Assembly (NCBI RefSeq): GCF_003610235.1
Contig: NZ_RAPR01000001.1
Span: forward strand, 868,001 to 932,000
DNA: 64,000 nt
Reading direction: 5' to 3'
Source of the DNA: Catellatospora citrea
GTDB lineage: Bacteria; Actinomycetota; Actinomycetes; Mycobacteriales; Micromonosporaceae
This document shows positions 52,308-60,807 of the stretch, in pieces (position 1 is the first letter of the stretch; every line of letters starts with the position of its first letter). The notes beneath the pieces were generated by a model. That model made no database searches and was not told where the DNA came from. It saw only the letters and a list, made by a program, of their open reading frames with translations. Made by a program: the position numbers and the translations under genes.

Positions 52308-52796
52308 TCAGATCCTTCCTCCCGGCGCGCTGAGCCAGGCCCGTATGCCGTCGAAGGCGTGCGGGCCGTTGTCGTCGGTGATGGTGCTGGCGAGGTCGGC
52401 GATGGTCGTCTCGCGCAGCGCCGCCCGCCAGGCCTGGTCGGCGGCGCCCATGGCGCGGGCGATGGGGCAGGGCTTGGTGCAGGCCTCCGCCGGGGTGGCC
52501 AGCGGGCCGCGCTGGCGGATCTCGGTGCACACGAAGGCGGGCCGTGCGCCGTCGACGGCCTCGACGACGTCGAGCAGGGAAATGTCCTCGGGTGCCCTGG
52601 TGAGGACGTAGCCGCCCGATTTGCCCTGGACGGAGCGCACCAGACCGGCCCGCGAGAGGTCCTGGAGCTGCTTGGCTAGATAGGTGCCGGAGACGTCGTG
52701 CAGCTCGGCCAGCCGCGACGCGGGCACGGGACGCTCCGCCGCGGTGAGCACCACGCAGCAGTGCAGGGCCCACTCGACGCCTGAGGACATTTTCAC
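52308..52796 (-). CDS. Rrf2-family regulator with three-cysteine sensor loop
   Basis: A 162-residue Rrf2 protein: MKMSSGVEWALHCC at the start, winged helix SRLAELHDVSGTYLAKQLQDLSRAGLV, and wing QGKSGGYVLTRAPEDISLLDVVEAV. The dimerisation helix is followed by C90, C106 and C110, positioned like the Fe-S or redox-sensing cysteines of IscR/NsrR/RsrR, though the spacing C-X15-C-X3-C is its own. GTG 52796 gives the family-like beginning. It is divergent from an NAD(P)-binding oxidoreductase and both promoters share two tandem operators. The long open frame upstream runs antisense to that gene and is not part of it. Confidence 0.9.
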   Translation of the reverse strand: MKMSSGVEWALHCCVVLTAAERPVPASRLAELHDVSGTYLAKQLQDLSRAGLVRSVQGKSGGYVLTRAPEDISLLDVVEAVDGARPAFVCTEIRQRGPLATPAEACTKPCPIARAMGAADQAWRAALRETTIADLASTITDDNGPHAFDGIRAWLSAPGGRI

Positions 52797-52813
52797 AATT
52801 CCAGTGTACCCGT

Positions 52814-52863
52814 TACTCGGACACGATCTGTCCGAGTACTGTCTCGGACAAGAAACATCCGAG
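52814..52863. promoter_or_regulatory. Two tandem Rrf2-type operators
   Basis: Both sites have the form CTCGGA-N9-TCCGAG: 52816-52836, inside a perfect 10-bp inverted repeat (TACTCGGACA, 5-nt spacer, complement, 52814-52838), and 52843-52863. Their centres are 27 bp apart. They lie in the 87-bp gap between the Rrf2 and oxidoreductase starts, so one regulator can control both. Confidence 0.8.
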
Positions 52864-52883
52864 TTTGCGGAGGAGAAAGCACC

Positions 52884-53639
52884 ATGAAGATCGTCATCAT
52901 CGGCGGCACCGGCCTGATCGGCAGCAACGTCGCCAAGCGGCTGCGCGCCGACGGCCACGACGTGTTCGCCGCCTCGCCCAGCACCGGGGTCGACACCATC
53001 ACCGGAGCCGGCCTGGACGACGCGCTCAAGGGCGCGGACGTGGTCGTCGACGTGGCCAACGGGCCGAACTTCGAGGACAACGCGATCATGGAGTTCTTCC
53101 GGACTTCCACCGGCAACGTGATGGCTGCCGAGAAGAAGGCCGGCGTGGGCCACCACGTGGCGCTGTCGATCGTCGGCGCGGACCTCATCACGGACAGCGG
53201 CTACATGCGCGCCAAGGTCGCCCAGGAGGAGCTGGTCAAGGCCGCCGGCGTGCCGTACACCATCGTGCGGGCGACCCAGTTCTTCGAGTTCACCAGCGCG
53301 ATCGCGCACGGCGGCACCCGCGGCGAGGCGATCCACCTGCCGCCGGCCATGATGCAGCCGATCGCCGCCGCCGACGTCTCCGCCGCCGTCGCCGCCGCGG
53401 CCGAGGCCGACCCGGTCAACGGCACCTACGACATCGCCGGCCCGGAGAAGATCACCCAGGACGACCTGGTGCGGCGACTGCTCGCCGCCGAGGGCGACGA
53501 CCGCCAGGTGATCACCGACCCCGAGGCGACCTACTTCGGCGCCGCGGTGGCCAACACCTCGCTGCTGGCGCCGGCCGGCGAGGCGCACCTGGGCAAGACC
53601 GACTTCGCGACGTGGTTCGCCGGCCGCGACGCCGCCTGA
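52884..53639 (+). CDS. NAD(P)-binding atypical SDR (NmrA/NAD-epimerase-like)
   Basis: A 251-residue Rossmann protein with GGTGLIGSNVAKRLRADGHDV at the N-terminus, VVDVANGPN in the middle and RATQFFEFT typical of the SDR family 'NAD(P)H-binding' (YwnB/NmrA-like). The SDR catalytic Tyr is found in SGYMRAKVAQE (YxxxK). Enzymes of this class next to Rrf2 regulators are often quinone or aldehyde-induced. GGAGAAAG stands before ATG 52884. A strong terminator follows, so it is a single-gene unit. Confidence 0.85.
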   Translation: MKIVIIGGTGLIGSNVAKRLRADGHDVFAASPSTGVDTITGAGLDDALKGADVVVDVANGPNFEDNAIMEFFRTSTGNVMAAEKKAGVGHHVALSIVGADLITDSGYMRAKVAQEELVKAAGVPYTIVRATQFFEFTSAIAHGGTRGEAIHLPPAMMQPIAAADVSAAVAAAAEADPVNGTYDIAGPEKITQDDLVRRLLAAEGDDRQVITDPEATYFGAAVANTSLLAPAGEAHLGKTDFATWFAGRDAA

Positions 53640-53647
53640 GCGACTTT

Positions 53648-53686
53648 CGTCGTGCGTACGCCGGTCCGTCCGGCGTACGCACGACG
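53648..53686 (+). terminator. Strong terminator hairpin
   Basis: Perfect 17-bp stem (53648-53664 with 53670-53686; start CGTCGTGCGTACG) and a 5-nt loop TCCGT, 9 bp after the oxidoreductase stop. Confidence 0.82.
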
Positions 53687-53722
53687 GCTCACCATCAGCA
53701 CACCGTAAGGAGCCGACACCGC

Positions 53723-54484
53723 ATGCCATCCACCGATCCATCCTTCGCCGACCGCGTCGTCATCGTCACCGGGGCGGGGTCGGGCATCGGGCGCGCCGCC
53801 GCGCTCGCGTTCGCCGAGCACGGAGCCCAGGTCCTGGGCGTCGGACGCCGCGCGCAAGCCCTCGAAGCCACCGCCCGGGAGCACCCGGCGGTCGTCCCGC
53901 TGGCCATCGACGTCCGGGCGCCGCACGCGGCCGACACCATCACCGCGGCCGCCACCGACCGGTGGGGACGGATCGACGTGCTGGTCAACAACGCGGGCAT
54001 CACCGCGCTGATGCCGCTGGCCGAAGCGACCGCCGAGCGCATCACGGACCTGTTCGAGGTCAACGTCACCGCGCCCAGCCTGCTCGCCCGCGCCGCCCTG
54101 CCGCACCTGCGCGAGACCCGTGGCTCGATCGTCAACGTCTCCAGCACGTACGGCCGCCGGCCGCTGCCCGGCGCGTCCCACTACGCCGCCACCAAGGCCG
54201 CCGTCGAGCAACTGACCCGCAGCTGGGCGCTGGAACTGGCCCCCGCGGGCGTACGCGTCAACGCGGTCGCGCCCGGGCCCACCGAGAGCGAGGCGCTCGG
54301 CGCGGCCGGACTGTCCCCCGAGCTGCTCGCCCAGATCAAGCAGCAGGAGGCCGAACGCATCCCGCTCGGCCGGCGCGGCGAACCGCACGAGGTCGCCACC
54401 TGGATCCTGCGGCTGGCCGACCCCGACGCGGTCTGGCTCACCGGACAGATCCTGGCCGTCGACGGCGGCCTGGAACTCATCTGA
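53723..54484 (+). CDS. SDR-family oxidoreductase (FabG-like)
   Basis: A 253-residue classical SDR: TGAGSGIG, NNAGI, catalytic Ser in NVSSTYGR, Tyr-x3-Lys in SHYAATKAA and PGPTESEAL. The shortened first loop with GRRAQAL suggests NADP(H). ATG 53723 has AAGGAG 9 nt upstream. The isochorismatase-type hydrolase follows after 13 bp, so they probably form an operon. Substrate not evident. Confidence 0.88.
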   Translation: MPSTDPSFADRVVIVTGAGSGIGRAAALAFAEHGAQVLGVGRRAQALEATAREHPAVVPLAIDVRAPHAADTITAAATDRWGRIDVLVNNAGITALMPLAEATAERITDLFEVNVTAPSLLARAALPHLRETRGSIVNVSSTYGRRPLPGASHYAATKAAVEQLTRSWALELAPAGVRVNAVAPGPTESEALGAAGLSPELLAQIKQQEAERIPLGRRGEPHEVATWILRLADPDAVWLTGQILAVDGGLELI

Positions 54485-54497
54485 GCGAGGAGGGACC

Positions 54498-55127
54498 ATG
54501 ACCGGCGACGACTACGCACCGGGACGCTGCGGGCTGCTGCTGATCGACACCGTGAACGAGGTGTTCGACCCCAAGGGCAAGGGCCATGCGCTGTACAAGG
54601 ACGAGTTCGCCCGCATCGGCACCTTCGACAACCTGCGCCGGCTGCTGGCCGGTGTCCGGGAACGCGACGTGCCCGTGTTCTTCTCCGGGATGTCGTACAG
54701 CGACGAGGAGTACACCCGCTGGGGCCGGCTGACCGGCATCCACCGGGAGATGTTCGACAACCGGCTCTTCGAGGCCGGCAGCTGGGCCGCCGAGTTCCAC
54801 CCCGAGCTGTCACCGGGCCCCGGCGAGGTCGCGCTCGCGCCGCACAAGAACATCGACGTGTTCGCCAGCACCGACCTCGACGCGCAGCTGCGCCACCACG
54901 GGGTGGAGTTCTTCGCCGTCGCCGGGATGATCGGCACCATGTGCGTCGAGTCGACCGCCCGCGCCGCGATGGAACGCGGCTACCACGTGACCACCATTCC
55001 GGACGCCACCGCCTCCGACGCGGGCCCGGCCGCGTACGACGCCATGGTCGCGCGCTATCCGCTGTTCTCGCACGCGACCCGCACGGTCGACGAGTACCTG
55101 CGGGCGCTCGACGAGGCCCGCCGCTGA
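54498..55127 (+). CDS. Isochorismatase-family cysteine hydrolase
   Basis: A 209-residue alpha/beta hydrolase of the cysteine-hydrolase superfamily. The catalytic triad is D17 (LLLIDTVNEVF), K117 (PHKNIDVF) and C149 (GTMCVESTAR). Members hydrolyse amides such as nicotinamide, carbamoylsarcosine or peroxyureidoacrylate. GAGGAGGG precedes ATG 54498. Probably co-transcribed with the SDR. The spacing of triad residues fits nicotinamidase-related enzymes, but the substrate is unknown. Confidence 0.88.
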   Translation: MTGDDYAPGRCGLLLIDTVNEVFDPKGKGHALYKDEFARIGTFDNLRRLLAGVRERDVPVFFSGMSYSDEEYTRWGRLTGIHREMFDNRLFEAGSWAAEFHPELSPGPGEVALAPHKNIDVFASTDLDAQLRHHGVEFFAVAGMIGTMCVESTARAAMERGYHVTTIPDATASDAGPAAYDAMVARYPLFSHATRTVDEYLRALDEARR

Positions 55128-55186
55128 TACGGTGCGGGCCGCAGCGCGGCGCGAGCGGGCCGCGCGCCTGACGGCGGAGGCGGCAC

Positions 55187-56455
55187 ATGGGCGACGGCGC
55201 GACCACTCTGGACACGCTGCTGGCCGGTGAGCCCTCGGCCGAGGCCTGGGCCGACGCGGTGCCACTGCTCGAACGCGCGCGGCCCGACGACCTGGCCTTC
55301 GTCCGCTCGCGGTTGCTCGACTGGCCCGCACGGTGCAGGCCGATGCCCGACAGCTGGTGGGACGAGCAGCGCGCGGGGCGGCACCGGCCGTGGCACCGGC
55401 TGGCGGCCTGGCGCGAACTCGGCGACCTCGACGACGTCCAGAGCGGCGGCACCCCGCGCTCGCCCGGCGAGGACGACTTCGCCAACTTCGGCGAGGGGGC
55501 CGTCGCGGTGGCGTGCCCGCCGGACCCGGCCTGGCTGGTGCTGTGCGCGGCGGCCGAGTGGCACCACAGCGGCGGCGACATCGTGGTGTGGGGCACCGGC
55601 CCGCAGGTCCCCGGCCGGGTGCTGCTCGACGGCAGCGGCTTCCACGACGAGGCGCTGGACGTGCAGCTCAGCCCGGACGGCTCGGTCGCGGTCGCCTCGG
55701 TCGAGGGCCGCCTGCACGCCTGGCGCACACCCGACGGCGAGGCGCTGTGGCAGCTCGACCTCGGACCGGCGCGGGAGTCCGTCGACGACTTCGACATGGC
55801 TCTCATGACGGTCCGGATCGGGTTCAGCGGGGACGGTCGGCGCGTGGCAGCCGGATCCGTGGGGCGCGGGCTGCGGGTGATCGACCCCGGGACCGGCGAG
55901 GTCCTCGTCGAGCTGCAGGTAGACACCTGCGGGCCGGTGGTGCTCGACTACCAGGGTCGGCTGCTGGCCCACGCCGGCGAGGCGGGCGCGATCGTCGTAC
56001 GCGACGCGGCCTCCGGCACGATCAGGTTCCACCACCACACCGGGCTGTCGGCCGTGAACGCGCTGGCCTTCGCCCCGGACGGCACCGGGCTGCTCGTCGC
56101 GGGCGGCGCACCGGACGACACCCCGGCCGCGGTGCTGCTCACGCTCGACGGGGACCGGGTCGTGGACGGCCGCCTGGTCCGGCCGGAGGGCCTGCCGCCG
56201 GACCTGTCCGGGCAGTCGCCGCTCGCCGCGGTGTCCACGCGCTGCGTATGGGGCGGGCACGGACCCCTGGTGCTCGCCGTCGACGACGGCGGTGCGGTGC
56301 TGTTCGACGCCGCGGGAAGTCTCCTGTGGACCGAACCCGCCGGGGCCGTCGGCGGCTTCTCCCCCGCCGGGGACCTGCTCGCCGTGCTCGGCGACACCGT
56401 CGGCGTGGTGCTGCTCGACGGGCTGAGGCCGACGCCTCCCGCCACGGATCGATGA
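55187..56455 (+). CDS. Beta-propeller (WD40/PQQ-like) protein
   Basis: A 422-residue protein. After a helical N-terminus of about 90 residues rich in Trp (SWWDEQRAGRHRPWHRLAAWREL) come several propeller-blade units: LSPDGSVAVASVEGRLHAWRTPDGEALWQLDLG, FSGDGRRVAAGSVGRGLRVIDPGTGEVLVEL, FAPDGTGLLVAGGAPDDTP and FDAAGSLLWTEPAGAVGGFSPAGDLLAVLGDTVGVVLLDG. No signal peptide. Such propellers are scaffolds for protein interactions. GGCGGAGG precedes ATG 55187. Confidence 0.8.
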   Translation: MGDGATTLDTLLAGEPSAEAWADAVPLLERARPDDLAFVRSRLLDWPARCRPMPDSWWDEQRAGRHRPWHRLAAWRELGDLDDVQSGGTPRSPGEDDFANFGEGAVAVACPPDPAWLVLCAAAEWHHSGGDIVVWGTGPQVPGRVLLDGSGFHDEALDVQLSPDGSVAVASVEGRLHAWRTPDGEALWQLDLGPARESVDDFDMALMTVRIGFSGDGRRVAAGSVGRGLRVIDPGTGEVLVELQVDTCGPVVLDYQGRLLAHAGEAGAIVVRDAASGTIRFHHHTGLSAVNALAFAPDGTGLLVAGGAPDDTPAAVLLTLDGDRVVDGRLVRPEGLPPDLSGQSPLAAVSTRCVWGGHGPLVLAVDDGGAVLFDAAGSLLWTEPAGAVGGFSPAGDLLAVLGDTVGVVLLDGLRPTPPATDR

Positions 56456-56474
56456 GAGGCAGGAGGCGTCGGCC
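56427..56474. terminator. Terminator hairpin overlapping a stop codon
   Basis: 13-bp perfect stem, GGCCGACGCCTCC (56427-56439) with complement 56462-56474. The left arm encodes the last residues of the propeller protein and its stop lies in the loop. It separates convergent genes. Confidence 0.65.
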
Positions 56475-56479
56475 GACTG

Positions 56480-58654
56480 TCAGTTCTTCTTCTTCCAGAC
56501 GAAGAACCGGATGGTGCTCGTGTTGTTGTCGAGGTTCGGGTCGTCGGTCGTGCTCGACACCGTGGCGGTGTTGGTGAGCTCGCCCTCGGCACGGACCTTC
56601 AGCTTGATCGGGAACACCAGCGTGCCGCCCGCCGCCAGGCTGTCGGCGGTGCAGGTCACGACGTGGTCCTGCCCCGAGTCGTAGGTGCAGGCCGACGGCA
56701 GCGACTCCACCGCGACCTTGTCCGGACGCAGCGGCAGGGTGTCCAGCACCGTGATGTTCTGCGCGTCCGACGGGCCGAGGTTGCGGACCGTCACCGTGAG
56801 CAGCACGATCGTGCCCTTGTCCTTGTCCTTCTTGTCGCCGGACGTGACCGCGTTCTCCTGCCAGGTCTGCGTCGCCGCGGCCTCGATCGCGAGGTCCGCG
56901 GAGGTCACCACCGCGGTGTCCGTGGTGGCCGTGTTGTTGTCGCCGTTCGGGTCGGGAGTCGTCGAGGACACCGTCACCGAGTTGGTCAGCGTCGTGCCGT
57001 CCGGCACGTCCGCCGCGACCGCCACCGTCAGCTTGACCGTCCGGCCCTCCGTGCCCACCGCGAGCGTGCCGAGCGTGCAGACGACCTCACCCGGCTCCTC
57101 CGCGGTGCACACGGCGTCGCCGCTGCTCTCCACGAACGTCGTGCCCGCGGGCAGCGTGTCCGTGAGGACGACGTTCTCCGCGTTCGACGGGCCGGCGTTG
57201 ACGGCGACGATGGTGTACTTCAGCTGCTCGCCGGCCGTCACCGGGTCCGGCGAGTCGGTCTTGGTCACCGACAGGTCGGCCGACGCGGTGACATCGGTGG
57301 GGACGCTGGCCCGGACGTCGCCGTTATCCGGGTCGGCGGTGGCGCTGGACACGATGGCGTCGTTGAACAGGCGCGTGCCGGGCACCAGGTCCACGGCCAC
57401 CCGGCCGACGACCTCGATGGTCGCGCTCGCACCGTTGGCGAGGTTGCCCAGGCCGCACTCCAGCTTGCCGCCGTCGGGCTGGCCGTTGGTGCACGAGCCG
57501 ACCGAGGGCGTCACCGAGACGAAGGCGACCCCGGCGGGCATGGTGTCGCGGACGACCACGTCGCGAGCCGTCGACGGGCCGTTGTTGGTCACCGTGATGG
57601 TGTAGGAAAGGGTGCCGCCCGCGTCGACGGTCGTGTCGCCGGTCTTCACCAGGCTCAGGTCAGCCGAGCCGAGGAAGTCGACGCGGCCGGTCGCCTTGTT
57701 GTTGTCCTTGTCCGGGTCGGCGGTCGTGCTGCGCACCGTCGCGGTGTCGTTGATCTGGGTCACGTCCTCGGCGGTCACGACGACCCGCACCACGCCCCGC
57801 GTCCCGGCCGGGATCGTCCCCAGCGTGCAGTTGAGGGTGAAATCGCGGGTCGGCTCGGTCGGGATCGCCGCGCAGGTCCCCGGGCTCACCCGCACCCGGG
57901 AGATCCGGAACGGCGCCGCGGAGGTGAGCACGTCGGTGAGCGTCACGTTCTGGGCGTCCGACGGGCCCAGGTTGTCGACGTAGATGTCGCAGTAACCCTC
58001 GGCGCCGGCCGGAGCGGGCTCGTCGGGCTTGCACACCTTGGTCACCGACAGGTCGGCGGCGGTGCGGACCACGGTCGTCGTGGTGACGGTGCTGGGTGTC
58101 TCGTCGCCCCGCCCCGTGACGGTGGCCCTGTTGGTGAGCGTGAGACCGGCGAAGTTCGCCGGGACCCTGACCTGGATCACGAGCGGCACCGACTGAGTGG
58201 GGTCCAGCTGGCCCAGCGTGCAGGTCAGCGTGCCGTTGTTGTTGGTGCACCCCGCCGAGTTGTTCAGCAGCTCGACGCCGGCTGGCAGGACGTCGGTGAC
58301 GACCACCTGGCCCGCGACGCTGTCCCCGGTGTTGGTGACGGTGACCGTGTAGGTGAGCTCGTCGCCGGCGAGGACGGGGTCCGGCTCCCCCACCTTGGTG
58401 ATGGTCAGGTTGGCCACGAGCGCCTGGTTCGACAGCGCCCGGCCGACGGCGCGGGTGGTGCCCGCGCCCTTGCTGATGATGTTCGCCGCGTGCGGCAGGG
58501 CGCGTGCCGGCACGGACCGGTCCGCTCCGGTCCGCGGGCTGACGAGCGCCGGGCCTGACGGGCCGGCGACCGCCGCGGCCGCTGGTGCGACCACCGCGAG
58601 TCCGCCGGCCATGGCCAGCGCGACCTGCGCGGTGAGAAGGCGTCTACGAGACAA
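56480..58654 (-). CDS. Secreted surface protein with five DUF11-type repeats
   Basis: A 724-residue exported protein. Signal peptide at the N-terminus (LLTAQVALAMAGGLAVVAPAAAA), a 50-residue linker, then five beta-sandwich repeats of about 120 residues, each beginning like DLSVTKTDSPDPVTAGEQL, with TVTVTNTGPS and TDVLPAG patterns (DUF11/conserved repeat domain). The fifth repeat is divergent and Lys-rich; the end is WKKKN. There is no LPXTG or membrane anchor. Start is TTG 58654, with GGGGG 6 nt upstream. Such repeats form extended stalks on the cell surface. Regulation not visible. Confidence 0.88.
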   Translation of the reverse strand: MSRRRLLTAQVALAMAGGLAVVAPAAAAVAGPSGPALVSPRTGADRSVPARALPHAANIISKGAGTTRAVGRALSNQALVANLTITKVGEPDPVLAGDELTYTVTVTNTGDSVAGQVVVTDVLPAGVELLNNSAGCTNNNGTLTCTLGQLDPTQSVPLVIQVRVPANFAGLTLTNRATVTGRGDETPSTVTTTTVVRTAADLSVTKVCKPDEPAPAGAEGYCDIYVDNLGPSDAQNVTLTDVLTSAAPFRISRVRVSPGTCAAIPTEPTRDFTLNCTLGTIPAGTRGVVRVVVTAEDVTQINDTATVRSTTADPDKDNNKATGRVDFLGSADLSLVKTGDTTVDAGGTLSYTITVTNNGPSTARDVVVRDTMPAGVAFVSVTPSVGSCTNGQPDGGKLECGLGNLANGASATIEVVGRVAVDLVPGTRLFNDAIVSSATADPDNGDVRASVPTDVTASADLSVTKTDSPDPVTAGEQLKYTIVAVNAGPSNAENVVLTDTLPAGTTFVESSGDAVCTAEEPGEVVCTLGTLAVGTEGRTVKLTVAVAADVPDGTTLTNSVTVSSTTPDPNGDNNTATTDTAVVTSADLAIEAAATQTWQENAVTSGDKKDKDKGTIVLLTVTVRNLGPSDAQNITVLDTLPLRPDKVAVESLPSACTYDSGQDHVVTCTADSLAAGGTLVFPIKLKVRAEGELTNTATVSSTTDDPNLDNNTSTIRFFVWKKKN

Positions 58655-58793
58655 CGGTGTCCCCCTGTCCTGGTTGATCTGGGTGCGTCACCCAATTCAT
58701 CAACGCGCCAGGGTCACTTTGCGTAAGGGCTTAACTACTTTAAGAAACCAGATGGTACGGGCAGACGCGCGCCCGCCCGCTTCGCGCCCGGCC

Positions 58794-59264
58794 CTAACTC
58801 GACGGTCGTTCCTTGCGGCCCGCTTCGAGCAGGTCGATCATCTCGGCGATCCGCAACGGACGCTGCTCCGGGCGGCGCTTGGTGGCGTCGATCCACCGCA
58901 GATACGCCCGGCGGTAGAACTGGGCCAGCGAGTCGAAGAACGCCCCCGCCCGCGGATGGGCGTCGAGCGCCGCGGCCACGTCCTCGGCGAGGTCCGCCCG
59001 CTGCGGCCCCTCGGGCACGAGTTCGACCGCCACCGTCCCGCCGACCTGGACACCGCAGTCGCGTTGCCACGCCGGGCCCAGCGTGAAGCCGAACCCGTCC
59101 CCCACCGCCTCGACCACGCCCCGCACCCGCATCCCGCCGACGGTGCCGGCCACGTGGTGGCGCGGTTTGACTCCCCACACGGCATTCGGATCGAACGGCA
59201 CCGGGACCACGACGCCACCTCGGGCGGCGGCGGCGACCACGGCATCGAAACGAACTGGTTCCAC
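58794..59264 (-). CDS. YdeI/DUF1905-family protein
   Basis: A 156-residue protein: an N-terminal DUF1905 beta-barrel (VVVPVPFDPNAVWG, RHHVAGTVGGMRVRGVVEAVGDG, GGTVAVELVPEGPQ) and a C-terminal YdeI-type helical tail (AYLRWIDATKRRPEQRPLRIAEMIDLLEAGRKERPSS region) that normally ends in an R-I-AEMI-LL-G pattern. GTG 59264 is used because residues before it lack family character. Function unknown; the family has been linked to peptide-antibiotic protection in some bacteria. Confidence 0.8.
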   Translation of the reverse strand: MEPVRFDAVVAAAARGGVVVPVPFDPNAVWGVKPRHHVAGTVGGMRVRGVVEAVGDGFGFTLGPAWQRDCGVQVGGTVAVELVPEGPQRADLAEDVAAALDAHPRAGAFFDSLAQFYRRAYLRWIDATKRRPEQRPLRIAEMIDLLEAGRKERPSS

Positions 59265-59384
59265 AGCATCCGATCCTCGCACCCGGCACGGCGGCCCCGG
59301 TAGACGCGCCGGCCGAATACCCTCGTCCGGCACGGAGCGGGCCCCGGACGATGATCGTCCGGGGCCCGCCACCCACCGCAGGGG

Positions 59385-59654
59385 TCAGACCGTGCCGCGG
59401 CCGCGCACGCCCGCGATCAGCGCCACGCCGAGCGCGGCCAGGCCGACCTGGAAGACGAGTTCGATCCAGTCGATGCCGTCGGTGACGGCGACGCCGACGG
59501 CCTGCGCGATCGCGGTGCCGATGACGGCCGCGACGATGCCGACCAGGATGGTCAGCCAGATCGGCAGGCTCTGACGACCGGGCACGACCAGGCGTCCGAG
59601 CGCGCCGACGACGAGTCCGACGATGATGGCCGAGATGATACCGGCGACGGTCAT
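59385..59654 (-). CDS. GlsB/YeaQ/YmgE-family small membrane stress protein
   Basis: An 89-residue protein with three membrane helices: AGIISAIIVGLVVGALGRLV, LTILVGIVAAVIGTAIAQ and FQVGLAALGVALIAGV. The GALGR motif at the end of helix 1 is diagnostic. These proteins are induced in general stress in Gram-positives. GAGGAG stands 7 nt before ATG 59654. The divergent gene encodes a hemerythrin-domain protein; the 195-bp gap contains a 7-bp inverted repeat (GTTTGGC/GCCAAAC, 59695-59726) of uncertain role. Confidence 0.9.
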   Translation of the reverse strand: MTVAGIISAIIVGLVVGALGRLVVPGRQSLPIWLTILVGIVAAVIGTAIAQAVGVAVTDGIDWIELVFQVGLAALGVALIAGVRGRGTV

Positions 59655-59849
59655 GGTGTGCTCCTCAATGCGTGAGTCGGGGTTGCTCCGCGTCGTTTGG
59701 CTGCCCGGATCCGCACCGGGCCAAACCTTGCTCCGCTCAGCGCACTCGGGGGTGCCGAGGTTCGCCAACCCGGCCCGCGGCCATGCCGTTTCCATCAGGA
59801 TGGACAGTGGCGCCACGGGGGTGGGGGTCGCAGAGGAAGGGACGACACG

Positions 59850-60743
59850 ATGGCGGAGCACACGAGCAGCAGCGGTTCGGCGGCCCGGGGGCATGACCAC
59901 TCGGACATGGCGGGCGACATCGACACGATGACCGTCAACCAGCTCCGCGGCTGGCTCAAGGACCACGGGGTGACCGGAACCTCGGGCATGCGCAAGGAGG
60001 ACCTGGTCAAGGCAGCGGTGAAGACGATGCGCTCCGACCAGGGCACGGCCTCACCGAACATCGCCACCGGCAAGAAGAGCACGGGCACGCCGGGCAGCAC
60101 GGCCACCCACAAGACCGCCGGGGGCGCGGGCAAGAAGACCGCCCACGCCACGGCGAGCCCGCGCGCCGACATCAGCTCGGGCCGAGCCGCCGAGACGGCC
60201 TGGGAAAGCGGCAACGACGACGTGATCGACCTGCTGCTGTCCCACCACGAGCAGATCAAGCAGCTGTTCGGGCAGGTCGGACGGGCACATGGCGAGCAGA
60301 AGCAGGCGGCCTGGCGGGACCTGAAGAACCTCCTGGTGCTGCACGAGAGCATCGAGCAGCAGCTGGTGCATCCGCTGGTCGCCCGGCGGGTGCCCGACGG
60401 CGAGGACCTGATCGAGTCGCGGCTGCAGGAGGAGCAGCAGGCCGTCGAGGACCTGACCCGGCTGTACGAGATGGGCATCGACCACCCGCAGTTCGACGAC
60501 GGGCTGATCGAGCTGCGCGACGCCGTCGTCGAGCACGCCGAGCTGGAAGAGGACGAGGAGTTCGGCTACCTGCGCGACAACGTGCCGACCGAGCAGCTGA
60601 TCGGCCTCGCCGCCGCGGCCCGCGCCGCCGAGCGGATTGCGAGCCGACCGCATGCGGAGACGCCCGCGTCGGGTCCGCAGAACGGTTCGCCGGCAGCCAT
60701 CGCCGACCGGGTCCGCGGCGCGCTGCGCGATGCCGTGAAGTGA
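59850..60743 (+). CDS. Hemerythrin-domain protein with N-terminal SAP/Rho-N-like domain
   Basis: A 297-residue protein. Residues 27-57 (MTVNQLRGWLKDHGVTGTSGMRKEDLVKAAV) form a SAP/Rho-N-type nucleic-acid-binding helix-extended-loop-helix; then a low-complexity Thr/Ala/Lys-rich linker; then a hemerythrin-like four-helix bundle with metal-ligand candidates in LLSHHEQIKQLF, VLHESIEQQLVHPL and VVEHAELEEDEEF. Hemerythrins bind di-iron and sense or scavenge oxygen species. The domain combination is uncommon to me. GGAAGGG precedes ATG 59850. Confidence 0.8.
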   Translation: MAEHTSSSGSAARGHDHSDMAGDIDTMTVNQLRGWLKDHGVTGTSGMRKEDLVKAAVKTMRSDQGTASPNIATGKKSTGTPGSTATHKTAGGAGKKTAHATASPRADISSGRAAETAWESGNDDVIDLLLSHHEQIKQLFGQVGRAHGEQKQAAWRDLKNLLVLHESIEQQLVHPLVARRVPDGEDLIESRLQEEQQAVEDLTRLYEMGIDHPQFDDGLIELRDAVVEHAELEEDEEFGYLRDNVPTEQLIGLAAAARAAERIASRPHAETPASGPQNGSPAAIADRVRGALRDAVK

Positions 60744-60744
60744 A

Positions 60745-60807
60745 CCGGTCCAGCCGCACCGCCCGCCGCGCACCTGACCGGCGGGCGCTGCGGCGCAGCC
60801 GGACCGG
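60745..60807. terminator. Nested hairpin between convergent genes
   Basis: Outer arms CCGGTCC (60745-60751) and GGACCGG (60801-60807) enclose a second stem CGCCCGCCG (60760-60768) with CGGCGGGCG (60779-60787). It fills the gap between the hemerythrin and UvrA2-type genes. Confidence 0.65.

Noticed and set aside
58681..58693. GGGTG-CGT-CACCC dyad upstream of the DUF11 gene
   Set aside because: Short and with no regulator or second copy; may be chance in GC-rich DNA.
59695..59726. GTTTGGC...GCCAAAC hairpin between GlsB-like and hemerythrin genes
   Set aside because: Possible operator or SigB-type promoter region, but no GGGTAT-like -10 follows; too uncertain for a feature.
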